This document shows, one piece after another, positions 26,186-38,140 of a stretch of 64,000 nucleotides of DNA. Source of the stretch: Centropus unirufus. Its lineage: Eukaryota > Chordata > Aves > Cuculiformes > Centropidae. Below the pieces are notes generated by a model. That model had not been told where the DNA came from. It made no database searches and saw nothing but the letters and a program-made list of their open reading frames with translations. Within the stretch, counting starts at the first letter, position 1. Each line of letters begins with the position of its first letter. The position numbers and the translations under genes were made by a program. The stretch lies in assembly GCA_013397695.1 (NCBI GenBank), contig VYZI01000259.1:453484-517483 (forward strand), written 5' to 3'.

Positions 26186-28059
26186 CATGGAGGGGAAATC
26201 CTTCCAGGTGATTAAAATATACCTGGTTTATTCTGTGTTTGTGGAAGACAATAATTATACACAGTGCTTGCTCCAATGGGATGGGAAGATGCATGAACTC
26301 ACCTTCATGATCAAACGTGGATATGTTCTATTTCTTAATATACAGCTGCTTCCATTAAATCATGACCTAGATCCAATCGGACACACTTTCTTGCAGAGTG
26401 ACTTATTTTATTTCAGGTCTTAAATAAATTGGAATTACCCACAAGGTTTAACAGGATCATAGTGAAAGTGCATCTTAAAATGTGTCTCTGCAAAACCAAG
26501 TGGGGACAAGCAGCTTTTTTTTTTGTCCCCATGGAGCTCCATCTTTTTCTAAGGCGGGAGCTTGATGCCCTGGGTTTGAGCTGCTGCTGCTGGGGGGGGC
26601 TGAAGAAGTGCCTGGCTGGAGCTGTGAGAGGGAGATCAGTCCATCACATACCTACATGACTCCAGATAAGCAATTGAAATTCCTTCATTGTACATAATTC
26701 ACTTATAATTGTTTGGAGAAGGGAGGAGGGAGGTGGAAATGTCATTACCCTGCTTAATGACTCAACCATGGAGTCCTCCTGGGCATTTCACTTTCCTTCT
26801 CTGCCTTTTTTTTTTTTTAATAAACAAAAATGTGCTTGATTGTGAAATTTAAATATTTAAGAACATTTACTTGCAGAGCATTTAGCAGCTGACTTTTCAA
26901 CCTCTCTCTCTATTTCCATTTCAATTTTGCTTGCTGTTTCAGAGCAGCACTAATCCTTCCTTAATGTCCCCTCCTGGCTTCTCCTTGTCATTTCTCTTCC
27001 CCCCTCTGCATTGTTTGGAGGGTGCAGGAATGTCCCACACATGTCTCTCTTTTACCAAACTCACAAGGTTCATCCCTATAATGAAAGGATTTCCAGGTAC
27101 ATTAGTCAGTTAAAATAATTACAGGCTGCTGGTGCCCAACTGTGTGTAGGAAAAGAAAGAAAAACCATCAATGAACTACTGTGCTGCTCTTAGCCCCGGC
27201 ACAATGAACATCAGGATTTCAGACTTTTCCAAAGTCCGTGTATGTTGCAAACACATCACATGGCAACGTTTGGATGGGGTGTGTGGGAGGCAGAAGAAGG
27301 ATGATGGACCTGGTGCTGTGTGGTAACCGAGGCAACGATCTTGTGTGGTGGTCAGTGATGCAGCTATGACCATGAAAAACCTCACTGACTGCCAAGATAT
27401 TCCCCTTCGGCTTTCTTGGGAGTCACTGAGAGTGGACCTGCTGCCTGTCCTAACAAAGTAGAGGTTAAGCTGGTCTGGACAAGCGGTTGTGCTTTCAGAG
27501 CACTTGATGCTTCAGAGTCTCCGTCACGTCCAAGGTGCTGCAGATCCTGCGCCAGGAAGGATTTTAGGTGCTACTGTAACAACCCAAAATAAATATTGTA
27601 ATGAAGCATTCCTTGAAACCCATTTTACATTGAAAATAGAGAAAAAAAAAAAGATGGTATTGGGTTGCTCTGACTTGTGGGAGCATTTGACCAGAAGGCC
27701 TAAAAGGATCATCTGACCATGCTGATTTGCTTGTGGGACTTGGGAATTGAAATACTGACCAGACCTAGACCACAGACTTGCGCCTGGTGTTCGGTTCTCT
27801 GAATAGTGCTTCCAGCACGAGTGTTTTCAGCAAATCCATTGTAGTCTTCATAAAAGAGCTTCTCCCTGTGAAGCAAGACCTGTGGGAGATACATCTGGTT
27901 TGGCTTACATCTCAATGCTTTCCTCGGCCGAGGATTCTCCTGTCCTTTGGGAAATTCTCCACGCATGAGCTGGGTTCCCCTATTACTATATGACCATCTC
28001 CATCTGCCTGCACCACTACACCCAACACACGGTGATGGGTATCGCTAACGGTGGTCAGA
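26186..28059. other. Unique non-coding DNA, no gene seen
   Basis: The stretch holds a T13 run (26806-26818), an A run (about 27630-27640) and an AT-rich segment around 26680-26890. No exon, RNA gene or repeat family was recognised. Confidence 0.55.
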
Positions 28060-28118
28060 ATAGGATGGACTGTAAGGTCCCTTTCAACTCAAAAAATCAT
28101 TCAATGATTCTATGATTC
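28060..28118 (+). mobile_element. CR1 LINE 3' tail fragment
   Basis: Only the last ~60 bp of a CR1 element remain. They read GGATGGACTGTAAGGTCCCT and end in CAATGATTCTATGATTCC, which is the diagnostic 3' end in the forward direction. The rest was lost by 5' truncation, which is usual for CR1. Confidence 0.85.
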
Positions 28119-31100
28119 CCGGAAGAAAATAAGAACGTTCAGAAGAAAAGAAGAAAATAAATGTTCAGTTTGCTGATGTTGACTGAGCTTGACAGGGTAG
28201 ACATTCGCCACAGGGATGTAAATGCAAAGTGTGTTAAAAGAGATAACAGAGCAGCACTGGAGGTTTTATTTAACTAATTAATTAATTTAACTAATACATT
28301 AACATTTACTCTTAATATTATTTTTATTTTAAAATGAGCAGTACAATTAATCCAAAGTCCTTGTCTCTTTTTAGAGGGTGGAGGAAGGTGTGTAACAATA
28401 CTAGAGGACCTTGGCAGAGGTTGGTCTTGTATTCAAACAAAACGAAGAAAGAAGCAAATGAATCTTTGTGCATTGTGTTCTTTTCTAATCCCTCCAGTTA
28501 ATTACTTTTGTGGCCAGAGTGGCTTTCACCAAATGGGTTTCACTATCATTTTCAAAGCCGCTGGAGGTGTTCAGCAGTTGTGTTCAGGAAAGGTTTATTG
28601 GGCAGAAAAACAAGCCACAAAATGTCACTTCTTTAAAATGCAACTCTCTTCTTTCCTCTTGGGAAAGGAACCAAGAAGGGATATTACCATGAGTAATGGG
28701 ATGGAATAAGGGAAGGAAAAAAATCATACTGAATATCAAGAATACCTTTTTAACAAAGAGATGTATCAGGCTGAGGAAAGCTTCCTGGGGGAGTAATAAA
28801 TAATCCATTGTCATTGTAAGTGCACTTAAGCAGTGTTTTCCTATTGAGTGTCTCAGAGGGCTCCAGAGAGGACAGAAGCACCATTTCTGCTTCCCTGGTG
28901 GGGAAACTGAGGAACGGAGGACTGCCCAAGGTTAGAGAGGACAACGGGGGCCTGGAATCCAGACAGCCTGAAACTTTGAGATTGACGTGGTCGCTGGCAA
29001 GCAAATAAGGGCAATGCAAGGGGATTGGGTGGCTCTTGGGACAGTCATTGTTCTCCCTAGGCTGCCAAGATGCCGTGCTGACATCAGGATTAGTCTTGAG
29101 CTGAGAACCCACAAGCAGCAAAGGCTACGAGCACGAAAGAGTCAGTTCAGCATCACCAAGTGCTTTGTATCAGTATTAAAGTCATGTAAAGTGGCTGCAA
29201 ACCCCTGCTTCCTATTCGTGTTGTACCTCCACTGCTTTTTCTTGCTCTGTGTGGGTGTAAATGGCTACACAAGTCATCAGGTTATGAAAAGAGGCTGTGG
29301 AAAACCTGCCCCTAAAGGATTATTTATTAATGTTAAATGCAGTCCTCCCACAGCACAGCAGAGGGGAAGTGCCCTCCTCGCAAAGGGTTGCGTGGAATTC
29401 CTGGCCCTGGCAGGTTTCAGCAAAAATCTTTTCTGTGCTGAAGAATTGGAGGTGAATGAAAGGTGCTTCATCTTGCCAAGGGTGCAAGATCTTTCATGGG
29501 AGTTGCAAGGTTCATTAGCCCGGCATTTTTATAGTTATTATAATATTTACTAATGAGTCTTTTTTTTCTCTTGACTCTCAGTGTAGGCAAATGCCTTCAG
29601 TCAGTGTGAATCACCTGCGCGATGAGCTGCCTTCACATGGCCCTTGCTATCGGGGGCTTTGCATGGGGTGACCTTGCAGCCTCATCTTCCAATGGGAATG
29701 CAACTGAGGTTCAGCTCCTCTCCCTCATCTCATCTTTGTGGCTATGGAGCCTGTTTCACATCACATTTAAGAGAATCTAGAAGTATCCATGAAGGGGGTA
29801 TTTATGTCATGAATGTATTTGAATCAGAGCTGTGCTACTGCAGAGTCCTCCCAAGTGGGTTGTGAATGCCAGGAAACTCCAGTTCGTGTGAAGATCTGAT
29901 GTTCAAGAGCTCGCAAAGGTAGTGTACCTGGTCAGAAATGCTGACAGAAATCTTTTTACCCACAAACCTCTGTCTTTTAGGCATATTGAAGGTCCCAAAA
30001 TCTTCCTTGGGACTGAAAAAGATTGAAAAGCATCTTCGCAAGTGTGCCCCTCAACATGTTGTTTCCAGTCCTCTGGGCATAGAGAGGGAAGGTTCAGATT
30101 TAGTGATCTTTTCTTTTTCATGGTAGATGTTTTAATCTGGTATTAGGACACCAGCAACTGAAATGCTAGCTGAAATCAGAAACTGCTTTAAAGGTCAAAC
30201 AACCATGACTCAGTGCTCAACACTGACCCAAAATTCATGTGAAACTGGGGGTAGAAGCTCCGTTGCCCAACATCCTGTCCTACAAGCACCTGCAAGGTCA
30301 TGGAATTCACCATAGATGGGCAACCAGAATTTCCAGCAGGCTGTGTCATAAGAGACAGGATCAGAAAAGATGATAGTGATGGATATTCATCCAGAGGTTT
30401 GAATGACGACTACGTGTGTGTTTCAAATCCACACAGCAATTATAGCAATAAAGAGCACAGAGGAACATTAAGCATTTTCTGTGGTATCAGACATAAAAAA
30501 AGAGACATGTTTGGATGCAGCAAAGGCAGCGAGATGATTGTTTGCTATGAATACATTGGAGAGGTAAACAGTGGAGAGAAAGTAGTGCTATTTAAGCTAA
30601 TGGACTATTTTGGCACAAGAACAAGTAAATATGAACTAGCTAGAGGCTAAAAGGATATTTTCATTCTCCACAGAAGGGAATGTCTAGGCCATCCCTTCAG
30701 TGGTGGGGATGAGGAAAAATAAATGAACCAGATTGATAACGGGGGTCAATAAGGGATGTGAAGGGGGCTGGTAGGCACAGAAATACGGAGCTGCCTTTCA
30801 AGGCCCAGGAGGAACTTTCCACTCCCAAGACAATATTAGAAGGAGACTTAGACATTCTTGGTTTTATGTGCTTTAAATCTCCTTCTCTTCCCCACGCTTC
30901 AGCCCAGCATCCATCACACACTTTCAGCTGTGCTGGAAGCAGCCTCATCCTCCTGGGAAAAGCACTTACAGTCATGGGGCATGCAGAGCTGCCCCTTTGC
31001 TCAGCACTGAAGCCAATTGTGCATGCCAGGAGCTGCTCTTTTCACAGCGAGACCAATGATCAGTTTGTGTCCTCCAGGTTGCCTTGCAGCCAAGTCGAAG

Positions 31101-32138
31101 GGGATGTTTAATTCTAGCAGTTTTTAGAGGGAGATCTGGAATGGGTTTTCTGTGCCTTATAGTCAGTTCCCAAGGTTTCAAGCTGTGCATAATGTTAACT
31201 CCAGTTTTATGAGGCCTTTAAAGTGCATTTTTATAACATTTTGGCTCAAACAAATTTACCAACCATATCGCAAAGTAGATAAGGAATAATGTAGTCCCAA
31301 TTCATATGCAGTTTAAAAATTTGCTCTGTTTTATGGCTAAATCAATGGACAGCCTTCTGAAAAACAATGTTTCCTCTGGGTGGAGATCATCTCCACTTTA
31401 CACAGTTCTTTGCTGACATCGGTCTCACGAACATGGAGGTCAGATCCTCGGCTGATGATGCAAATTGGCACAACCTGACTGAGTTAAATGGAGATTCACC
31501 ACCTGATAAAACAGCCTTTATGGCTTTCTCTAGGTTACCAGCTCTTTGTCAGCAAAGGACCTACTTGAATTCTCTTTGTAATTAGGGGGTGAATTGCTGC
31601 CATCCTCAGCAGAAGCTGGCTCAGAATGTTGGGCGGAAGTCAGAAGCGCATTTGCCATCTTTGAGGAGCAAACTGCTCAAAAATGAGGTTTGGACCTGGG
31701 ATTATTTCCTTAAAGCCAGATTCCTGCTGTGTAAATAGCTGGGGAAGGCTGGGTGGGAACTGGTTGCCAACAGAGATGCAGAACAAGGACAAGATACCCC
31801 AGTGGGCATTGGGAGGAGCACACTGGGCACCTCAAAAGGCGATACTGACCCTTGGTTTGTTAAGTTGGGTATTTTCATATACAAATATCATGTAGCCTTA
31901 AATCCTGATGCCTCTGAGTGTGCTTACAGGGTGCTCTGCTTTACACGCCTGTGGCTGGCATGTGCTGGGAGTGGTGACAGGGTCTCCACAAGCCACGGAA
32001 ATACTAACATTTCATTTGAGTTTTCATCTAGGCAGGTGTTAACTGCAACTGGAAGAGCACATTGACGTTGGGGTACCAACGAGTTACGTGCAAAGCCTCC
32101 TAAGGAGCTTTTATTCCCCACATCCATCGATTAGCCAG

Positions 32139-32153
32139 GCCACAGGTGGCAGC
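32139..32153 (+). promoter_or_regulatory. Weak candidate CTCF site
   Basis: GCCACAGGTGGCAGC matches the core CCASYAGRKGGCRSY at 12 of 15 positions. The ten 3' positions are perfect, but three of the first five differ. It is weaker than the sites at 6209 and 55152. Confidence 0.25.
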
Positions 32154-32958
32154 GAGGACAGCTTTGCTGTGTACCCTGCCACCCCCACGGTGGGATTCCT
32201 GGGTCACCATGAACTCGTTAGTCTCCATTTCATCGGAGCGATTTGCATACATTGCCCATCTGTTCCAATTCAGCATCGCTCTCTGACCACATGCACCAGC
32301 ACAAAACTGCAACATCTCAGCTGCAAGACAGGCAGGAAAATGTTGGCTTAGGAAAAAAAAATATTAAAAGCAACAAAAAAACACACCTTTCTTCTATTGT
32401 GCTTACATTTTATGGAAACTTATTTTTCTGGTGTCCTGTAAAAGCTTGTTTTACAAGAACCTAAACGTGGCTGTATTTGCCCTGCTTTGATTCCTGGAAC
32501 ATAGGGGAAGCTGCCAACCTTGGCTGTGTCTGCAGACCATGTATGTTATTAAACGACGAGCTGCTAACAGCTTCCTGCCATACAGATGGCAGCTCAAGGT
32601 CCCCCTGTCGAAAGCGTCATCACTCCTGAGGCTGACAGGCTAAAAAGAACCTGCAAGTAATGAAGGCACTGGCAAAAATCCCAAGCGATGGGGAGGAAGA
32701 GTGAACGTGTACACGGCACAGTTATTGTAAATGCCACTAAGTAAAATTAATTAAAATCATTAAAAGAAATGATAACTGTTTATTACCTAATGATGTCGGA
32801 AAGTTTTAGACAATCTGGAGTTGTTTTCCATCTATTAGCCTAACCCTATAAGCGTGTTATAAGACCAAAGACATAATTAATGCAAGTGGAAACTGCGGGA
32901 AGGAGAGCGTTACCTGCTTGGGTTCTGTACAGCAGCTCACACAACAGGCTACAATGTG

Positions 32959-32982
32959 AATAATAATAATAATAATAATAAT
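32959..32982. repeat. (AAT)8 microsatellite
   Basis: Eight uninterrupted AAT units are followed, after GAATCTT, by a further AATAATAAT. The tract is likely to vary in length between individuals. Confidence 0.95.
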
Positions 32983-33917
32983 GAATCTTAATAATAATTG
33001 TGGTAACTAATTGAGGTGTTAAATGGCCCAATTTGAGAAAGCATAAAGGAAGCTCATTTTGCAAGCTGCACAAGCTGTCTCCAGCTGGATGGACATCAAC
33101 ATGGGCCTTAAAATTCCCAGACCAGGATTATTTGGGGGAGAATCAGCAGCATGGGAGACTTTCCTGCTTCCCCATGGGCGGATTGGGGACAGCAGTCCCA
33201 CTCGTGGGATGCAGGGGCCTTTACTGGGAGAGCACCGAGTCTGACGGCCACCAGAAAACCAGCCTCAGCCATCAGAGCAGAGATGGGTCTGCAGTCCCAG
33301 TGCTGCTGCCTGCAACAAGTTAATATTCTCAGCTGAGTTTGTAATTCATCACATTTTCTCAAGAAAACAGCTCCATCAAAGGCACTCCTGAAAGGTTTTA
33401 TCTTCCACCAGCTGCACACAGGATAGCACAAACAAATCCTTGCTTCCTGCTTTTCACCTACGTTCCTTTCTTTCGCAGGGCTGTTTTCTTGGCAGCCACG
33501 CAGCGAGATCACAGCACGCGTAGATGTGTTTACTGCCGAGCAGACACCGTGACAAGGCTGGGATTGGGCATGCAAATCACTTTATTTTGAAATCACCAAG
33601 TTAAAAGTGTGCTTCTTCCCCTCTCTCTCCCACTCACCTTGCACCAGTGGGGCTGGTGTGAGGAGGGGGTGCAAACTGCCTGTGCAAACCCTACCCATTG
33701 CCCTAAACGCCCTGGAAGGTCCTCAAGGTGCTGTCTGCTTCACAAAACTGCTGCTTTAGGGGGAAAAAAGGCAAAAGTCTTAAGTAAGGCACTGGTGGTG
33801 CTCCATCCACACGGAAAGGAAAGATAGGCAAACCCTTCATTCATCCCAGCCTAATTGGCCTTGAACTCTTCTAATTAGCCAGGAAGTTTTCCAAGTAATG
33901 CAGATATATCTGATATT

Positions 33918-34132
33918 CCTAGAATCATTAAGGTTGGATAAGACCTCTAAGATAATCAAGTCCCACGGTAAGCCCACCACCACCTCTGGCACTAAGCCAT
34001 GCCCAGAAGTGCCACATCTGCACATTTTTTAGCCCCCCACCACTACCCTGGGCAGCCTTTTTCAATATTTCACCACTCTTTCAGTAAAGATTTTTTTCCT
34101 AATATCCAGTCTTGACCTCCCCTGGCACAACA
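33918..34132 (-). mobile_element. CR1 LINE fragment, 3' end
   Basis: The element opens with CCTAGAATCATTAAGGTTGG and continues with the words for 'agacctctaagataatcaag' and 'ccatgcccagaagtgccaca', which place it in the same type as the copies at 4164, 44747, 61745 and 62774. It ends near 34132 within the block like 'ccagtcttgacctcccctgg'. About 215 bp, 5'-truncated, on the minus strand. Confidence 0.92.
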
Positions 34133-37100
34133 GCGTTCCTACAACACCGTTTTCCTCTTCTTACATTTGCACAGTTAGATGCAAATTAATAAAGGCATCT
34201 GGGCCCTAAATCTTCCAGGTTTGGTGATTGAAGGTTGCTTGTCTACCTGGAGAAGTCCAACCTGGAGCTTTCAAGGTGGGGAAAGGGGCTTCTTCACTTG
34301 GAGACAATGCTTGGAGACAACGCTTCAAAAGCCTTTGGGGATGACTGCAGTGGAACAGAGGCTCCTCAAAACAAAGATCCCCTTAGAAATGCATCCGACA
34401 GCTGAAGATATGGGAAGAGTGACCTGAGATTCTGTAACCCAGCTGTCTTTATCGCAGAAACTTCATATGAGAACACAAATACTTTGAGTTTTTTTGCTCC
34501 TGGCTATAATTTTTACTTTAAAAAAAAACACAAAAAACCAAAAAACAAACAAAACAACCTGAAGCAAGCAAACTGTTCAAATGGTTTGAAATTCCTATGA
34601 ACATCAAACAGCTGAAATACGGTGCAGGGATTCTGCAAAAGCAAACACATCTCCAAGGATGGAGCAGTGAGGATAACACGGAACTCCTCCTTGGATGCTG
34701 AGGTGCAAAGATGCAGCTTCCAAGCACCCCAAAAAGCCTCCCTGGTGGCCTGCAGCATGCAAGAGAGGTTCTAAAAGTCTATTCCAACCAAGCCAAGTCT
34801 ACCAGGCTGTTGTGGGCTAATTAGATCAGTCTGGCTCTTGCCAGGCAGGTGTGTGGGGGCGTCCACGCTGATTTCTACACATGACAGGGCTGTTTGTGCT
34901 GTTTCCATGGTCCTTTATGGTGCTTTCCCCATCAGAGACACATTTTCCTTCTGCTGCTTGAAGCTCCGTTCATCGTGATGGGAGTTACCTATCTTCTTCC
35001 CTTCTCAGCAGGACAAAGCCCTTCGAGGGGAAGATGCAATTAAGATCACTAAAACGTAGGACTTTTCCCTCATCTCAGGGAGCACACAGGGATTTTTGTT
35101 GTTGTTGTTTCCCATTTGTAGAAGGAAGGAAACCCAGGCCCCGCTGGGGATGTTGCTTAGCAACTGACCCGCACGCCGTTAAATGCAAAAAGATAAAATG
35201 CGAGAAACCTCATTTAAAACAACCTTAAAGGTTTCACCTGACAAAGACTGAGCAGGTCTGCCAGACTCTATCTGCAGCCTTATCAGCAAGGGGATGCCTC
35301 GCGCACCGCAGAGCTTTGCAAGCAGGGTATTACCCTCTTTTACAGCATTTTATGCTTTGTTAACAGCTTGGCTGCCAAATAAAATGCATTAAAAAAGCAT
35401 GAGTGCTCCTTGCTGCCTTATTTCTCACTCAGACCCAAACAGGGGTCAAGCAATAAGAACCTGATGTGCTTTGGAGGGACCATGAACTTCCAACGCATCT
35501 GGCAACAAAGTCTTTTCCATTGAGAAACGTGCACATACCCCAAAGCCAGTTTCTTGGAAAATGTTCAGCCAGGCACAGAGTTTTGCTGAAAGCCAGCTCC
35601 TTAAAAAACAAATCCAGTCACTGAATATTCCTTCTTCCTGTACAAAACCCCCCAACTCCATGTTTCTCTCCAGCAAGACATCTGCTTGTCCAAGGGGTTC
35701 AAAGTGCTTGCTTCCCAAACTTTACAGGTGTGGGTGGAATAAGGGAGGTGGTGTGATGGGTAACAGTCCCTGTGCTCAGGACAGCACTAAAGAAGCAATG
35801 GGGGCTTTGTTGGTTGACCCTTCATCAACCAAACAAGCTGCATCATTCCTGATCTGCCCCTGGAAAGAGAGGCTGGATGTCTTAATAGGCTTTTTCTATC
35901 TCTAATTTCCAGGAAGCTTTAAAAAAGTGTGACAATGATAAAAATAACAATAAAAGGAGCGTGAAGCAGCAAGGCAATGAATCTCAATTGATTTCTTTGG
36001 TTTAAATGATGCAACCTCTAATCCTGCTCTCCAGATAGATCATCGCTGATGGCTCCGTGTCGGCATTTTGAAAATGCCTCTCTCTGCAAGAAGATGCACT
36101 CAGAGGATTATAAAATAACAATAAGGATAATCCCAGAGAAACAAAAGAGGCAGCGAAGCCCCTGGCTTTTGGTGTGTTGCATCAAGTGGGATATTCAATT
36201 TTCTTCTCTTTTCTGCTAATTGTGATGGTGAATAAACAATCTTGGATGGGGAAAATGCGACCTTTTCAGCAGCAAATACCAGAGGATGCAATTTGTATCT
36301 CTCGCTCTTGCAGACCTGGGCAAGTCCTTAGGGACTGGGGAGGAATAACAGAGCAGGAGATTCTACAACTACTACCTATTCATAAGTGAGCACCAACACC
36401 TTATTTAAGCTGTGCCTCTCACTTCACTCCTTCAAACAATATAAAGCTACTCTGTGTCAGTTTTTCCTAATCTTTTAAATGTTCAGTCCACATGGGTTGA
36501 GTAGACTCAAAACAGAGAGCATCTGCTGTACAGAAACAATTGGTATTGTCTTCATGCCTTCTAGATAGGCATAGAAGAGATTATTTTGATGATGAAAAGA
36601 CCTGCTGAGGGATGTTACTCCATCTTTAGCAGGGAAGGAGGTAAAATTTGTTTGCAGAATGACCAGGCGTTGAGAATTTCACACCAGAGGAGGCTCCTTT
36701 CTATGTGCGCCACCAAAACACAGCGCGACACAGAGCAAGCGTACGTAGTCAAAGGATTTAATTGGCTAAAATCTGATGTTGTGGAAAGCCCTGATTGTGA
36801 AAGGATGCTTTAACACGTTTCCCTTTCCTCACTGCAAGTATGCAAATGTCCTGGCAGAGGAAAACTGAGGTCCCTTTCCAGGAACGTGGATGAAATCTGA
36901 CTTGGGGAGGCTGGCTCCAGCTCCAAGAGGGTCATTGCTCTTCCACAGTCCATTTTCTCTCCCTCTTCACTCAGGCTGCTTACGAGGACATAAATCAGTG
37001 CAGCGGGTGGAAAGGATTCCCCTATGGACCCCCACTGATCCCACGGGAATACCTGAAGGCTCAGCACACCCTTTTCCATTCCTCCCTCAATCACCTATTG

Positions 37101-37509
37101 CATCCCATCAGCAATGGATCAGCCGTGTCCAAAACACTATGGAAAATGAGCAATTTCCAGATGGGAAAGATTTCTGCACCTATTTTCCAGGTCTTGGATG
37201 GGGATCAAGGGCCCTGCCACTCATGTGCCCAGCAGTGTGCGACCGCACCGTTCCATGATGCCTTTGCAAGGTGCTGAGAAATTGAAGCCAACCACCAAGA
37301 CCGAGTGGCAAATTGCAGTGTCAAGACTTTGATCAGGTGTGTAGTTAACAGGCCAGATTTCTCCGTGTGTGGGAATTCCATCGGCTGGGCAAACAGTCTT
37401 TGGAGGAGCACACACACAGCCCGAGTGGAAAGAACAAGCCTTTCGACTAACATTCCATATAGTGTGACACACCTTCACTCAAACGAGAATTGCAGGAACA
37501 ATATTTCAA
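34133..37509. other. Unique non-coding DNA, no gene seen
   Basis: The stretch includes a 13-bp unit CTTGGAGACAATG repeated in tandem with one change (34297-34322), an A-rich tract (34519-34556), a (TTG)4 run near 35098-35109, and a perfect 8-bp hairpin at 36062-36078. The part 35900-36150 is AT-rich and enhancer-like. No gene was recognised. Confidence 0.5.
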
Positions 37510-37930
37510 TGCCATAAACGTTCAAATTCCATTAACACTTCAAATGCAAAGTTTATTTATTTTGCACACTTAAGTTTAATTTCTGTCTAATTAGTATATT
37601 ATGGTATTTTAAATGGCAACTGATTATTAAAAAGATATCTGCTCTTTTGAGTTCTAACAAGCCGGGACTGATGAATATTTTACTGCAGAGAAGATAAAGC
37701 CTCAATAGATGTTTTAATAATCTCAATTGGTGCTTAACACAGAGAAATGGGCTGTCATTTTAAATCTAAGGGGACACATCTATTTGCAAATAATAGTGGT
37801 GCTCATTGCATAATACTGAAATGCCAGCTAATTTTTTCCAGGTTTGCTCTCAACTACACCCTGAATAATTAATTAGCATTAAACCAGCATAAAGAACCCA
37901 CCTTATGAATACCTATTAAATCTTAATTTC
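37510..37930. other. AT-rich block, possible conserved non-coding element
   Basis: Roughly 400 bp of AT-rich DNA with almost no CpG. It has several homeodomain-type words (GTCTAATTAG near 37586, TTAATTAGC near 37868) and AATAAT/TTTGCAAAT motifs. It is not a repeat of a known kind and has no coding frame. The texture resembles developmental enhancers in vertebrate gene deserts. Only alignment with other birds and mammals can decide. Confidence 0.3.
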
Positions 37931-38140
37931 TGAAGCGGTGAGGGCTAGGCGCGCAAAGCATTAGCGCCAGAGGTGGGATGAGCAAAGCCTTCATCTCTCT
38001 AGAGAATATACTGTTAGGTGGCGTTGCTGTCATCTAGAGGGCAACACACATTTCTGCTTCCTGGAAAAGCTGCTTAACACAACCCTGATTAATAGTGGTG
38101 CTGCTGCTTGGCGGAGCGTGCTCCGGTTTCGTGTGCCGGC
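37931..38140. other. Local CpG band with CTCF-like site
   Basis: CpG is scarce in the preceding 400 bases but appears repeatedly here: GGCGCGC and AGCGCC around 37948-37967, and five CpGs within 38112-38138. The candidate CTCF motif at 38031-38045 lies between these two groups. The band is too short to be called a CpG island. Confidence 0.35.
38031..38045 (+). promoter_or_regulatory. Candidate CTCF site
   Basis: CATCTAGAGGGCAAC agrees with the CTCF core CCASYAGRKGGCRSY at 12 of 15 positions, with TAGAGGGCA intact. It lies in unique sequence inside a local CpG-containing band. Orientation is opposite to the site at 6209. Confidence 0.35.

Larger units (their letters stand above)
28119..33917. 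other. Unique non-coding DNA with AT-rich blocks
   Basis: The part 28255-28345 is strongly AT-rich with repeated TTAATTAA-like words. A 116-codon frame at 30300-30650 (plus) is hydrophilic but unrecognised. An (AAT)8 microsatellite lies at 32959-32982. Octamer words occur at 31458, 32241 and 33570. The part 32640-32870 is AT-rich, low in CpG and enhancer-like. No gene can be supported. Confidence 0.5.

Noticed and set aside
28987..29553. 188-codon plus-strand open frame with a hydrophobic stretch
   Set aside because: No family resemblance; the hydrophobic stretch is isolated and no promoter or splice context supports a gene.
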